DNA of 64,000 nt from Serpula lacrymans var. lacrymans S7.9. Lineage: Eukaryota; Basidiomycota; Agaricomycetes; Boletales; Serpulaceae. Made by a program: the position numbers and the translations under genes. The notes under the pieces were generated by a model. That model searched no databases. It was not told the DNA's origin and was given only the letters and a program-made list of their open reading frames with translations. Below, one piece after another: positions 1 to 14,506 of the stretch. Location of the stretch: contig NW_006763293.1 in NCBI RefSeq assembly GCF_000218685.1, positions 172,905 to 236,904 on the forward strand, in the 5' to 3' direction. The stretch's first letter is position 1; every line of letters begins with the position of its first letter.

Positions 1-3000
1 CATGTGTAGTTGAACTGCCGATGGTGGGCAGATGCGAAAGATTCTGACTAGCCTCTTGTAAGCTTCATGAGTTTATGCGACCTAATTAAGTTCTGAAATC
101 ATAAATCATGTGACAGTGCGCGTTCAAAGAGATACCTTCCTTCCACCGATTGATATGGCCATACTGTGGGATGATGCGACGCAGAAGCGTCGGGTGTCAG
201 CAGAGATCGTATCAATGTACGGGAGAATTCCCGGGGACTCACGGCCAGTCAAGGAAAAGACAAAAAGACCCGATGGCCGAGGATAGTATAGGAAATTCCT
301 GCTTTTCTGAGCGCGTCAAGACTCGGAGATGGCAGCCATAGAAGGAAGATCAAACGGAAGGAACCTCGCACCTAACCTAACGTCAAGGACAACCGTCCGC
401 GTCGAAGAAGCAGGAATGGCGGCCGCACAATTACAAGAACCGCTGTAACTGCGATAGTCAAGGAAAGCACTGCAATGACACCACACCGATGGGTTGTTCC
501 GAGTCTCTATTTCAGTTGGACTTGAAGTGGAACCACGAAGTTCGTTGTGTTTGATAGCCAGATAAAACTTTCATAACTGCACGGTTCAATAGTTTGTTAG
601 CAGCACAACGACTAGCTGATGTTGATTGCGAGCTACAGGTTAGTCTAAACCAGTTCTAGAGCAAATCTTCGAGTTGTCCCATACCTTGTGGATAACGTTA
701 TCTTTCGTCATGGTGGCGGTGTGGCGAATTCCAGTAAATATCGACAAATATTACCGACACGCCAAGCCACCAACTGCACAAAATTTATTGAAGTGCTGCC
801 ACTGGCACCACTATGATCAACGATAATGACGCCAGGGACCTTCTTGTGCCCATTGATATCTTCTCAAGTATATTTATCTTGGTTTGCACTGCCGCACGAA
901 AATATACGCGTCAACCTTAATGCATCCCGGGCCATAGGTCACGTTATACACTGTGAGGGAGTTATTCGGTTGACTCAAGAATAGGCCGTAGCACGCGCTG
1001 TCAAGGACTAGGTAGAGTTCCATGGCCATCTGAATATTGCAATATCATACTAACACCGTTGCACAGAAGATCAGACCTTCTGTCTACTCCGAGTCGGTAA
1101 TACAGGCGGGAAAACCCCATCTTGGCTTCTGGCGCCTTCATACACCGTTTCATACACCATTTGTTTCCATTTGCCACTAGTGGCCTGTGCAAACCACTAC
1201 TCAAAGGAAATGCCATCAACGTACCAGTTTCTCAGCCGCTGTATCATGTTGATGAAATCGTGGTCTTCTAGATTCAAAGTCTTTCGCGGGTAGGAAAGAG
1301 CTATTCGGTATCGTAACGTAGACTTTTTCGTCATGCCGTTATGAACTTTAACAAAAAGCTCAGATTGCAAACTGGTAGTACACTAAGCCTCTTTCTTCGC
1401 ACAAGAAAAACCATGTATGAGTTACTGTATTGCCAGAACGTCCTTTGTAGTAACTGAATATATGTTCGTGAATCATGCTGATTACACCGAACAACGGCTG
1501 GACATCGGATACAGGTCATTGGTGAAAGAATCCAAATCCAAACTGAACCTGGAGCCCCAAACTGTACAATTTACACTAGTATGGCCTCTTCCCTTGAACC
1601 AGAAGGCAATCATAGAAGGCCCCTGTGATAGTACCCAAGCCAAATAGTACAACCGTGCAGCCTAACCGTGGTGGTGCTGAGAAGAACAAGGAATAAGGTG
1701 GGAGACAAACACGAGATATTATGATTAACAAACTCCAGGCGAGTCAGCTATGTATTCTGCTCTCAGGGCACCAGCCAACCTCTGAATGGCAACTTATAAG
1801 AAGTAGAGCCCGCCCCTTATCCATTGTTTCTACTCCTTTAATATTTGGGACATGTATTATAAGAATCTTGAATATTTCAAACATGTAGCATGAGCTGTAA
1901 CAATCCTTTAAATTACAACATTTATATAGCACTGACCGTAACCATAATGGAATAACTTTATCGTCATTTTTTCACGACTGGCTAACAAGGTGGTCCGTTG
2001 CTTGCTTGTACGTGAGGACCTTGTATTGTCTCCGCGTTTCCACTATCATAAATACGCTGATAGCACCTTTAGTGCCGCTAAACAGCATGGTCAGAAAATG
2101 GTGACCATGCGGAGCAGGAAGTAAACTAAGTTAGATTACAGTAAAAGTTGGTCTGTAACTTACTTGGAACGGAAGCAAATACACTACAGTATGTACGTAC
2201 CTGATAGATCGCGGAGTGCGGGAGTGGAAAAATAATGGCGGCGAATGGCGGAGACAAAGAGCCGGACTGCAGGAAAGGAAATTTCGCGTTGCCAAAGTAC
2301 TGGCAACATCCACGAAACAAGGCATACTAGCAGCTCGCCGCCGTCAAAGGTATCCGCTGGTACGTTGCGCTGGTGCGGTACCTTTCTCTTTATATTCTCT
2401 GACAGATGGGCCTTGTTCTCTGCCGTAGCTTCTGATTCAAGTGGAGGAAACCACCGTTCAGGATGAGAAACTCGGTCATTTCTGCTGATTTACACGCATG
2501 TAAAACACGTGTAGGGTCATTCCGATAGTTTTGGGAGTGCATGTCCAAGAAATCTCACCACTCGGCTGCGTGGGGCTAGCTTATCGATCGAAGGCCTATC
2601 CTGGTCACAAGTGCATCCAGCTGTTCCCTAATCTGCAACGGTGCGTGCAGTATTGTATTCTCCAAGTATGAACCTTATAAGCTTAGCAGAACAGCGACCA
2701 AAGCATCCTGTTTATTTTTCTGTTGTTCCACGTGCTTCTCCCCCATCGCTTGCAGTACTCGACCATCCCAGAATGGCCACTAGCAAATCGAGCGGTCAGT
2801 GTCTCGTTGGCGGAAAAATGTATCATGATATGCCTTCTCCCTGGATTTCTTAGCGGTATTTTTACCCCAGATAGAAAATTGTCGCCCATGCCGATAATTG
2901 CCAGAGGTACCAGCAATTCCCTTAGATTTACCAGGTGTGCGCTGTGGTCTGTTGTACAAATTGATTCAGACGTATGCATAGCTCTACGGTTCTTTGCTCA

Positions 3001-6000
3001 TGCTACTCCATATGTATGGATCGTTTTGTCTTGCATCGATATCCACTTCTGACCGTCTCATTCGCTGCTTCTAGCACCCAGGCGGCCTACTCAGGTTCCC
3101 ACTCGACCTTCCGTCTAGACATGCGGGCGATCTACAGTGCCCCCGGTCCGTTATCTAGTTTGCATACCGCACAATGTGAACCACATCCACGTCTTCATCA
3201 TATCTCCCACCGTAAACCTACTGGCCGTACCTTACGGCTTTCTTAAACCTTCCGGCGTTCCGCCGATAGTAGCTAGCAGGTCTCCTCAATCATTGCCGTC
3301 GAATATCCACACACAAAATCTTTCAAGATTGAGAGGACGAGGCTGTACTTCATTACGCGGTGATTTCCTTGTTCACTTTCTCCGTTTGTAACAATGCATA
3401 GATAGGCGCGCACACCACAGCATCCCAACCTGTTCGTGTCTATTACACGCTCCTTTGCATGCACTTTCAAAATGGAAGTGTTCCGCCGACCACTCAAAGG
3501 GACAAATCCTGGACTCGCCGATCGCCGTCCCCTCCATTGCACCATCTTCATTATCGTTCCTCAGTCGCCGCCCACTATTGATGCAATGATTCTTTACTGT
3601 GGGTATGTCGTTAACGTATATTTTAGGTTTTCGTTTTCTTCGTATGTTATCCCCATCCCCAGCCCACATCACTACTCCACGGTGAGATATCATCGCTGAT
3701 CAACTCCTCCATTGATGGCAACACCAAAATATCGTCTGATACCCTAGGTTTCTTATCGGACATCCACTGTCACTCTTACCATACCTGAGCGCCCCGCGCC
3801 GCAAGAATGAAGGGTGTAGCTACTTTGCGACGATAGTATACCGATGTCCTCGGGTTTCATTGCAACGAATTTGCCTTGGAAGCGTTGATTTGCTGTTGGG
3901 TTTTTTTCGTTCGATCACCCAGTAGGTCCCATACTCATCCAATGTTGGCTACACGGGTCACACCGATGCATTTGATCAATCCTTGAACACCACCCACCGC
4001 CTCCACTTCTATTTTAGTCTTCGTCGTCCCTGCTAGTTTCATTTCAAACCATTCATTCATGCCAGCGCTCTGGACCTATTTGTCTCAGACTGTTGGGGCA
4101 CGTGCTTACCTACTCTCTAGACCATGGTGCTCTCAAAAGAATCCTAGTCGACATCGACAAACCTTAATCAATCATATCTTATGCAGTAATCCCTCTCTTA
4201 TGTATATCCCCTCCGACTTGTGCGGGGAAAAGGAATTCTAATGAAGGCCTTTTCAAGAAAACTAGGGGACAGGTTACTCCTGCACCAAGCTTAGGACCTT
4301 AATGCCTTTTGTGCAATCATCAATGATCGGACTGAATCGAGAGCACACTATATTCCCATGAATGGACACATGATGCTATAACTCCTATGGCTGCGTACAA
4401 AGAGCAAGTGAAGGTTACATTGCCACGATTGCGGGCTTCTCATGTGATAACGCATCGCATGGGACCTCAACCCTTTTGGGCACCGTTCCACGGTGGCTTA
4501 TGTTACATGGTAAGGATCGAGTAAAATTTTATCTACAATTTCAGCTTAACGTTTACATTAACCCCTATCCCAGGACGGTCCAAGCAGTTCAGTTCAGCAT
4601 CTCCGACACACGATTCGGAGCAATAAATAAAGTACCGAAGTGATGATCTCTTTGTTGCTGCGGGTCCCTGTGCCAGGATAATGGCCGCTACCCTTTTTGA
4701 TTTCGCAGGAATCTAGCTGGGAAAGACAGGAAATGTAACACCTTCTTCTGTCTTATCTCGCATCATCTTTTCACCCTCATCCAATCTGCTCTAGTGTTGT
4801 GGTCAAGTGTCAATCAAACCTGGATGTTGGAAATGCACGGGGACGTGTTCATTCTCAGCCTTTCAGCTTGATTCCCGAACACCCCATTCTGAAATCAATC
4901 TCAGGGGCTTGATGTAAGCCGTGCTAGTCAGCTTATGCCTCAATGACATATAACAATCGGCGATCCAGAAGGATGAGCCAGAGGATCTGTATTTGAAATC
5001 AGGCCCATCTCTCGATTTTCAATTAAGAGGCTGGGCAAGTTTTACGCATGCTGGCAATGTATTGCCTATAGCTGTAATGTCGAGAATCCTATTTTCTATT
5101 CACTGCCAACAACAACTAAATCAATACCTCCAATTCTTGTCCGCTTATTGTATTTACGTATATGACAAGGTTGGAATATCACAGAACTAGAGATGCAGTG
5201 AAACTGCACTAAGAAACACAGGTTTATCCACATGCTTATGGAGAGCCTTATCTATATTACACTCCTTTGAGATTGATATAGCGGCCCCACGCTATCTTTC
5301 ATTATTTTCCGCACCGACGTACGAGGATTAAGACCGTCATTCTGATTTACCCTGGTCTTGAGGCCACACTATGATAATTTCATGGCAGATTCGCTCGCTA
5401 TTGAAATTTTAGCGGTGGAAAAAGCATGCTTATGCGGTATATCGGTACTTAACCATGGAGAGTGGGCCAACACGGACATTCTGACGGATAGGAAAGAGGT
5501 GAACGGGCGCCGACTGTTCAGTGGGTCATGGTGATAATGTGCGGTATACACTGCGGAAGAGTCATTCCTCTGCCTTTTGGCAATCCCGTGGAAGCTCAGC
5601 ATGACATTCAACTATGAACATATATGAACTGTTGACGGTTAAGCAAGCGTTTATTGTACAGCAAATGATGTCATTGCTATTACGTTCCGCAAGGGGACAA
5701 AGGAGAAGAATCTACAATTGCTCGTGTCTATGGTCTAGCATGACAGACGTAGATGGAACAAGGCTACAAAGACAAGGCTGGAGACGAAGGCTACAGGGGA
5801 CAAAGGGCGACGTTGACTGGAAGGGGATGGTGGCGGGAAAGAAGGGAAGGAGGTGTCACGTGGCTAGCCGCCAACCGGATAAGGCCAGCTTAGGCATTGT
5901 GACTCGCAAAGAGGGTTTAGTGGTAGCGGCTCGGCACTTTGCTCGTCGTTGTTGCTCCTGACCACAACAACCAGCAGACAGAACACCATCCTCAGCATCT

Positions 6001-6159
6001 TGATTCTTTCTCTTGTATTCTCTATTCCTATCTTTCACAAACATCATCCTCTTTATTATTTGCATAGGGCCTTGCATTCATTTACACAGTCCTAAATCCG
6101 TTATCTTTCAATATCTTAGCTTTTAGTATTCTTGCTTTCTTTTCTAAACTTACAGTTTA
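1..6159. other. Gene-poor stretch upstream of the BCAS3-like gene
   Basis: I find no credible gene here. The open frames are short, overlap on both strands, and show no family motif or ordered set of splice sites. Base composition is even, without long low-complexity tracts. The last 150-200 bases before 6160 are pyrimidine-rich (many TTTCT and CTTT runs), as is common in front of fungal start codons, so the 5' leader of the gene at 6160 probably lies there. Decayed repeats or a non-coding transcript cannot be excluded by eye. Confidence 0.5.
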
Positions 6160-9100
6160 ATGCCATCAAGGAAGAACAGAAATGCAAATCCCCCATCCCT
6201 GTCCTCCAACGTTTATCCAGCATACACCCACTCTCTTGTTCCACAACTTGACACCTCTTCTCCGTCCGTGTGGCCACCAGAGCAAATCCACGAACCTCAT
6301 CGTCCACCAGACAAGCCAGATCTGCTAGGAGTCATCGAGCCCGAGGTGGAACGCGTGGGCGCGGAGGGCATAGAGGAGCATATATTGGATGTAGAACATG
6401 AATATGGCAGGGTCACCAGCCACGACACTCCGCCAGCTCACAGTACTACTGCTTCTCCATCTCAGCTCCACACACTGTTACTTTCCGCAGATGATGAAGC
6501 ATTTCAGTCGAGCCCAGGCCACGTACGCTCGCCCGTTCTCGCTCGGTGAGTGCTCACTACTTGTTTCATTCGTGTATACTTGCTCTTTCCTATCACTTCT
6601 TTTATTATTCCAATCATATCTTGTCCGAGGATCGAAGGTTCAGAATTCACTTTCATTTCACTGTGTGTGGGAGTAGTATAATCTGTGCGGTACAAGTACC
6701 TATCTTATCTGGTCACCCGTTCACCGAGTCGTCACATCAGTGCAGGTGTGGCTAGCACCGAACGAGGAGTCATACACGTGCATGCTACTTTGTTAGAACC
6801 CCATTTCTCTCTTGCCTTGCACTTCCATGATCCTTGACTGAAACTATTAATTGACTCTAACTGACTTCATTGGCACAACCGACTAACGCTCCTTATCCGA
6901 ACAGCGAACCTACCATGCTCGAATCGTTCTCCCGTACGCTTCGTACCTACGTCCCATCCTCGATCCATATTCCCGCAGCAGCACCTTCCCCGCCACTTGT
7001 CTCACGCCCAGTATCTTTCGGAAGCTTCATGCTCTCTCCCGCTAATGCCAACTCCAACGCCACAATCAACGCCACCCACCCCACTGCCGGCGCTAAAGCT
7101 TCGCACAGGGGTAGCATGCGCATCCGTGGTGGTGGACAAGTAAGCCCATCCGGTGTCAGCGCCCTGGATGACATATCCGGCTTTGAGGGTGGCCCTTTTG
7201 GCAGCGAAGAACCATATGACTCCGGCGAGGAAGATCAGGACGCGTTTGAAGGTCTGGTCCATCGTCAAGTTACTGTGTATCCTACCGTAGACGAAGGCGA
7301 TGCTATTGTGTTCTCCCGTTGGGACACCATGAAAGCTGGGTCTGTGTCTCGGTATGTTGTGCACCAGTATCAGTATCATCCTTCCTGACCCCCGTTTTAG
7401 TCGCCTTCTTCTCGTAGGCTACAATCGTGGTTTTCAAATCTGGGACTGCACCAATCTGGCAAGCGTTTCTGAGATTCTCAATTTGTCAGGCTCAGCATGG
7501 GGAACTGTCACATTTGCTGCTATGCTCGGAAGTCCTCGACTTCACTCTCATACGTACAAAGAGGCACTCAAGGACGAGAGACCACTAGTTGGCATTGTGT
7601 ATGTCTATTTTTACCCGTGTTTTTTCTACCCGGGGCCCGTATATGTGCTAATTGTATATGGTATAGTTCGAGGACTGGAGACCGCAACGCTTTCTTCGTT
7701 TACTCCTTATGTTCGCACAGGGTAGTTAAACACTTCGCAATGCACGACGTAGCGTCTTTTGTCTCCAATGAATGGGTTACTGTTGTTGTAAGTCTCATTC
7801 TTCAGAGATCGCTGCCTCTGATACGCGCGTTATTTCAATGACTAACATATTCCATCAGAGTACAACGAACCCCCCAACGCTTCATATTCTTTCTTCGTCT
7901 TCACTTGCGGTTATACATACTATTCCAGCATCTTCAATTTCAGCTTTCACTTATCCAGCACCTACATCAACTATAAATTTGGGTACCAATCTATCTATAA
8001 CGCCAACTATCACTTCACCTTCAAAGGCACATACCAATTCTGTATTATTAGATTCACCACGACGTAACTCACATTCTCGTTCTTATTCTCGCCCTCAATC
8101 AAGGACTTATGCCCACCGCGATGATTCTCAATTCGACCATCCCGGTTCTCCGCATCTCCAGCAGTATGCTGGAGCTCATTCACCGTCACGTCCTCATCCC
8201 TCAGAAGCTCATGGATCCCCAGCTACACCTACTCAGCATACAGTGCATCCACAGCCGATATATGCGCTTTCACATCGCCTCCTTGCATTTGCTTCGCCAG
8301 CTCCTACATCCCATGCACCACCTATTGACGCTACCTCAATTCCCTCTACACTTCCCACCCCCGTTTCCTCGCCTGGAGTATCTCCTTCGCCTCCACTCAC
8401 AGCTCATCACCGGCGTTCATCTTCATCCGCATCTGCTTTTGGGCTATCACAAGCCGAGCTGGGTAGTGCAGCACTCAAGGTTGGAGGAAGCGTATTAAGT
8501 GGGATGAAGAGTCTTGGTGGATTTGCTTACAATGCAGCTACAGAGTATGCGAAGTCACGTGGTGTCCCTGGCTTGGGGCAAGGGCAGCCATCGGGCCACA
8601 CAAGTGGAGGGCGTCACATTGGTGGAGGGCGTCAAGCAGGATCAGGAAGTATGCTTTTTTCGCGCAGCGCGCCTGCTGCGACTTCCAGTAGCGAGTTGTC
8701 AAATGCAGAGGGTGAAACCGGGACACCTGGCTCTCCAAGTTTGGGAGCGGGCCGAGGTGTCAGCACCAGTAAAGGGTCTTATGTTACCGTACTCGATTTG
8801 GCGCCGATACTTGGCATTTCCACCGGAAAACCCAAGGACAGTACTAAGAAGGGACCGCTGCCAATTGCACATTTCGCAGCGTCCAAACACCAACCCGTCG
8901 CTCACCTCGCTTTCACTTCTGATGGCACCTCTCTCGTTGTTTCCCCACGCGATGGACAAGTAGGTCGCATGTTCCAGCTACGTCCTTCTCCCGCTCTGCG
9001 TAAGAGATACGATGGAGCTGGTGGTGTTGGTGAAGGAGTATGGCATGTCTATAACCTTCGTCGAGGACGTACGTCTGCTGTTGTTGAGGATTTAGAGGTT

Positions 9101-10940
9101 TCTATGGATGGACGGTGGGTAGCTTTAGGCACACGAAAGCGCACGGTACACATTTTTGCCGTGAACCCTTATGGAGGCAATCCAGATCATAGAAGTCATG
9201 TGGATGGGAGAGTAATGAATGTGCAGGAACTCGTAAGTGTTACTTTCTTCTAAGCGTTTGTAGTGGTCCTCATGTCTATCATCGTGCCCTTGACATAGCA
9301 GCCTCTGTCCACTGACGTAACTCCTCTCGTGCGGTTGCGAGCTATCAAAGCTCCTTCTCCTGATCGCACACCTGTTCCTCTCGCTTTCACATTCCTCGCT
9401 CCTACTTCCTCTGTCCTTCCCTCATCCCTATCGCCTTCAGCGGACGAATATCGCCAGCCTCACCATTCACGCAGGCCAACGAACTTCCAAGATGTCCTTA
9501 TCTTTGACCCTAGCGACGGTGTACTGTCTTTACGACGTATCACACTTGAGCAGCGCCCGCGTGAACATTCTCTAGCGAGCCTCGGGACTAGCATATCTTT
9601 CCCTGGTACGAGCATTTCTCTGCCTGGAGTAGGCGCATCCGGACGACTTGGAGCACCACCTCTTCCGCCTAAGACTGCTGTAAGTGCGGGTGGAGGGGGA
9701 AGAGCATCGGGTCTTACACAGATGATGGAAGCAACTAGCATGGAACTTGTGGGGAAGGAAAGTGTTGTGGCTACATGGCAATTAAGGAGACAGCAAGCTT
9801 GGGGAGTTATCAGAACTGTTATCAAAGAAGCTGAGGGAGGAGCAACTAAATCCGTAGTGCAGGGAACAGGAGCAGCAGGGTTGGTTGTCATATTATTTCC
9901 TTCATTGATATTGGCTGACCATGTCGTTCTTTGTTCACAGCTGGCTTGCACAAGCTGAGCTATCAACGAGTTCGCGCTCCCCACGTATACTTCCCCGTTC
10001 CGTTTATCTGACTCATCAGTTTTCTTTCCATACCCTCGGTGAAGATTATCATGCCCTCATCCGCCAATACCACTTGGATATCTCCGGCTCGCCTATCTCA
10101 GTTAGGCGAGCAGTCGAGATAAGCGCATATACGGGCGGCTCTGGAGGTGTTGGTGGGGTCCTTGAGTCTGAATCTTTCATAGAGGGTTTCGCCTCTTCTG
10201 CACGACATCATTCCCTCATAACACCATCCTCTTTTGACGAGCCCCTTGCATCTGCCCTCTCAGATGGTCTTGAACACCCTTCACGCGCACCGCCTATTCC
10301 GATGCTGCCAAATGGGACGTTAGGATCAAACCCACGTTCCTTCAAAGGGTCGATACCTATTCGTAACATGGCGGCTGGCATGGCAGAGGGGATGAGCGAA
10401 GGCTTTGGGAGGATTAGGAGGGAAGTTTATAAAGTACGTTCACCGAGGCTAGGCCCAAGGAGCGATGGCAGTCTATCTGCTGGGTCTGGGTCTGGCTCAG
10501 GTGGGCGCATATCTAGTGGGCATGTGAACCTCAATGTACCGCTGGAATTTGATGAAGAAGACGAAGATTTCATAGGTGAAGAGGGCACGCTGGGCCCTGG
10601 CGAGCGTGCAAGGGAAATTGCGAGAGGAGATGGGCTAGACGTGATATCGCGCAGCACATCACGCGGCGAATCCCATTCTGGAGCTTCGGCCTCTGTATCT
10701 ACGCCTTCAACAGGTACGAATTTGCTCGAGAGCGAGCATCGTGATCATCATGGAACTCATGATAACCTTACGCTTGGCCTAGGCGGCGCTGATGGCGGAG
10801 AGGATGACCTGTGGACTGGGTGGAGTGTTGAGGATAAGCAGGCTATCGACGAAGCCGAGCAGTTTGACGATGTCGTTGGATTTTTGGACGAGGAACAGAC
10901 GCCTGGAGTGCAGGCAGAGAGGAGGATGAGAAGGCGATAA
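6160..10940 (+). CDS. BCAS3: BCAS3-family WD40 protein, seven exons
   Basis: Exons are 6160-6545, 6905-7351, 7401-7598, 7667-7787, 7859-9232, 9302-9879 and 9941-10940. Phases agree across all six introns and give about 1367 residues. The N-terminal ~275 residues are Ser/Pro/Thr-rich and probably disordered. A beta-propeller starts near residue 279 (RRLLLVGYNRGFQIWD), is split by a long disordered insert at about 420-690, and resumes near 780 with the diagnostic pair YNLRRGRTSAVVEDLEVS and DGRWVALGTRKRTVHIFAVN, followed by PYGG. A BCAS3-type C-terminal region follows (about 842-1060, including GWLAQAE), then an acidic tail. In animals BCAS3 binds phosphoinositides with PHAF1/C16orf70 at forming autophagosomes and influences cell polarity; a related fungal role is inference. 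The intron-6 donor is the weak GTTGGT. Intron 1 is unusually long (359 nt), so an extra exon there or a start at 6870 is possible. Confidence 0.88.
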
Positions 10941-13900
10941 CGTCGTAGACAGGTAGGGGGACCATGGACGTCTTTTTTTCCCCTCAGAAGGCACGTTGTC
11001 TGTGGTCACGCGGACGATGAACGTATATGTTTGTATCATACAGGAAGAAATTATAACGGTAGGAAAATTCAATTGTTCGTGGTATTACTTATATATATCG
11101 AGTCTTCTACACCCAACGCTGTTTTATATATTATTGCCTGCATGTGCTCTCTGCAGTGCAATTGTAATGTCATTGAATTGGTATTTTATCACCGTGGCTA
11201 CGAGTGACAATAAGTATCAATGTTGGAGACATATTCACATAGAGCCAGCTTGGAGACGGAGCCGAATTTGTAAGCCACCTGTCAAAATGGAATCGAGTCG
11301 GCCCACTTTGCTACCGTGGACGTACATCACTGCAGCTCACAGTTCTTCCTCCACATTTTTTAGGTATCGAATATCCCGCATTGTACTATTGTCAACAGGC
11401 CATCAGGCTCACGGGGTACGAAAAGAATGCCGCGAGGCTAGGATGTCGAGAACGACAGGCGAACCTGTATCACGGACTATGGCCATCCACGACCGCACCA
11501 TCCTTTCTTCCGGGAGCGAATCAACACAATCTCGATTCTACAGGCGAATCTAACCTTGGCAAGCGTCCAAGCTGCCGTATGTATCTTCGTCCGAGTCGGA
11601 GTTCCAGGCCTGGCATCAGCATCCAAGTTTACTTTCCTTGCGTAGATTCGCACTAGTCAATGTCATAGTAGGCTCGCGTTTCGGACTGGGGTGGCCGCCT
11701 CTTGTAACGCTGATCATCCATTGCCAGATCGCAGCCGAAATCACGGAAAAATCGGGGAAGCTACACCACGTACGGCCATCCTCTTGTCTTTTCTCTGTTA
11801 CTGAAGCTTATGGAAATATACTTGTCCAACTCAGTTTAGACCATGCGCTCATCTTTTTGTGAGTTGTTTTTCCTTTTGTTATTTCATCGTGAGCAAATGA
11901 AGGTTTTGATGACATTTGACGCTGACTGAGACTCTGCGGTTTGGCAGGATCAGGGCTGCCCGCCGTGTCGCGAAACGAGATTCCATTATGAATTCACCAT
12001 CCGATCAAGTTGAACGCTCTCAAATATAATTTCGAGCCAAGCTCAATAACGGCTAGCCAATCGCGGCTCCGTAAACTGTAAAAGCAAATCCAATACATTC
12101 CAAGTAAACCCCCTCTCTCTCAAAAAAAACTAAATATCACACACACCTACACACAAAAGCGACGAATGGCCTGCTATGGATTAGTGAAGCGTGAAAAGAA
12201 AGTTGAGGCCTTTTTCCCATTGTCCCCCCTCACGAGGCGTGCGCACGCATACACAGCCCACCCTTGAGGGGGGATCGCATCTGACCCGATGATCAAGGCC
12301 CATTTCTAACCTGATTCCCTTCAAAGGGTGTCGTGCGCATAGTAACTGTCACTGCCCTCCCCCCTCGTGTCCATGCCAGCGCAATAGACGACTAGCGCAC
12401 CTCCTGCAAAGAAAAATTCCACGGGCACGGAGCTTGCACCACCATGACGCCATGACTCCAACGTGCAGGTCCTCGGGCCAATCGACAAACCCGAGCCGAA
12501 TAGGATGGGACATGAGGGAGGAAGGGAGCCTACCTCAATCGCGTCGCGCAATGCAGTCAAACCGTACGTCCGCGATTCTTTTTTTTCTTCTTCTTTCTTT
12601 TCTTTTCTCTTCCATGTTTTTTTTTTCATTTTCATTTCATTCCGAGTGTTGATTTCTTATTTTGAAATACAAGCCTTCAGAAGACCCGAAACCAGCATGT
12701 GATTCATGGGAAAAGATCCATGATTGACAGCTGCACCCGTAGCGCTACAGCTCTACGATTGTCAGGGGGGGGGAGAGGTCGCCGCACACATATGGCCCCG
12801 TGCTGGGTAGCGTGACCCGGAGTTGGGATCTGTTGTTCATGTGGTAGCCGCGGAGAAAGGACAAGAAGGAAAGGCCGACGAGTGGCGGAGTAAGCTCTGA
12901 CGTCCCCGACAGGCGTCGCGGCCAGCTTCCTCCACCGCCCCCCCTCCTCTCTCGTTCCGTCGTTCTGCCCCCTCAAAAAACCACCTGAACTTCGTTGGCT
13001 TCCTTTCACGTCAAAAAGTCAAAAAAAAAAAAAAAAAAAACGTCACGGCTGCCAGTCTCGGTCCCCCGCCCCAAAGGCCCGGGATGAACGCGCTCCTCTC
13101 GAGCTCAAGCTGGCACAAAGCCCACTACGGCTAGTGGAAGGAGTTGTGTGTATCTACGGGCTTGCCTACAAACGGAAATGAAAAGAAATGGAACGGCGCA
13201 TCATGGATAGTTTTTTTAGCCAGATTATGCGCAGATCTCGCAGCGCTAGGGGCCGTGCCGTTCGCACTGCCATTTTTTTTTTAATTTACGGGGTGTGTGT
13301 GTATGTGGAATACTAGAAAAAGAACGAAGTACAGCATAGCATCAATAGCGTCAGCAGCCATCAGTATCATCACCAGGACATCGGGACATCAGCACTAAGC
13401 AAGCAGACGGCGGCAGCAGCAGCAGCGACATGAATAGCCCAACCCCCAAGTTCCGACGATCCTGTGCGCCTGTTGGGCCCAAAAGGACGAGTATAGAGTA
13501 AGGAACAAGGTACTCAAAAAAGGCGCACCCACACGCTTGTCGATGAGATGCGCAAGGGTGCAGAAGTCACCCGTCGCTGTAAAGGCTGGATATCATTCGC
13601 GATCGCCATCATGGGCCCCATCTGACTTGGGCGGGTGAAATGAAGAAACCCAAAAAATTTAAATTTAAATATAAAAAAAAGGTCACGCAACGCGGAAAAA
13701 GGAGATCACAAGAGGCATCACGATGGCATGAAATCATTGATGCTGGGTCTGATTCACTCCCAGTCCGTTCTGTGGACTGCAGACCGCACATCGTAGCGCA
13801 TGTACAGCATTACTCCAAGCTGTGCGTACGGCAGCATGGCTTCGAAAAAGGGACGCGCCTGAATGAACGTTCTTTTTTACCTTTTTCCTTTCCAGCTTAT

Positions 13901-14506
13901 ACTGGACATAGACATAAGTGCACAGTGTTGCCGTGAAAGGTCAAGTCGTATGGGGCGGCAGGATCATCGCATCATCGGGTTGGCAAAAAACATGGCGGAA
14001 CGTTGGGCGAACTATCATCATGCCATGTCATTACCCTCCGAGGCGGGCGTCAAGTGGGGAAAGTGAACGACGTCTTTCGCTTCGTCCTATTCCAACAGAC
14101 GGATATAATTATTTTATTCATATTACAATTCCGAGTCTACAGCTACAATCATGATCCAGTCATCTCGACCTTCTTTCCGATTCTTCTTCCCCCCCCCCAA
14201 AAAAAAAAAAAAAATAACAAAAAAAAAAAAAAGTCCATGAGCACATGTAACGTAGTGTCTATCAGTAACTATCAAATAGCATAACAAAAAAAGCACGAGT
14301 GGCAAATAACAGTATCAAGATAACTGAACAGGACGTTGGGTTTAATAGTCCTAGCAGCGTGCGGCGCCGCACGGTCTGCCCGTGAACAACCAAGCCGTCA
14401 CGCTTAGAGCGCGATCAAGAAATAAAGAGATATTTAATCCGAGTAAATAGAGTTGATGTAACAAGAAAGATGAGATACGGAGCGGGGTGAAACGCATACA
14501 TGCCTC
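10941..14506. other. Convergent intergenic region, no gene seen
   Basis: This 3.6 kb lies between two converging genes and should hold both 3' untranslated regions. It contains many mononucleotide tracts: T/C-rich at 12577-12640, about 20 A at 13020-13040, A-rich at 13650-13680, and C9 followed by A-runs at 14190-14232. There is also an AGC trinucleotide run near 13410-13428. The open frames across it are mostly translated low-complexity sequence, for example Lys/Glu-rich on the minus strand at 12540-12635. I see no gene I can support. Confidence 0.5.

Noticed and set aside
2683..3699. Overlapping frames of about 90-110 codons on both strands
   Set aside because: No motif, no low-complexity signature of a real protein, and no splice sites that extend them; frames of this size occur by chance in sequence of even composition.
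5614..5961. 115-codon plus-strand frame just before the BCAS3-like gene
   Set aside because: Composition is Arg/Gly-rich from G+A-rich DNA, with no recognisable domain and no Kozak-like context; more likely upstream region.
10996..11553. 185-codon plus-strand frame after the BCAS3-like gene
   Set aside because: Starts within the presumed 3' untranslated region, mixed composition, no family resemblance, and competing shifted frames of similar quality.
12321..12635. 104-codon minus-strand Lys/Glu-rich frame
   Set aside because: The N-terminal part is translation of a T/C-rich tract and the rest has no known motif.
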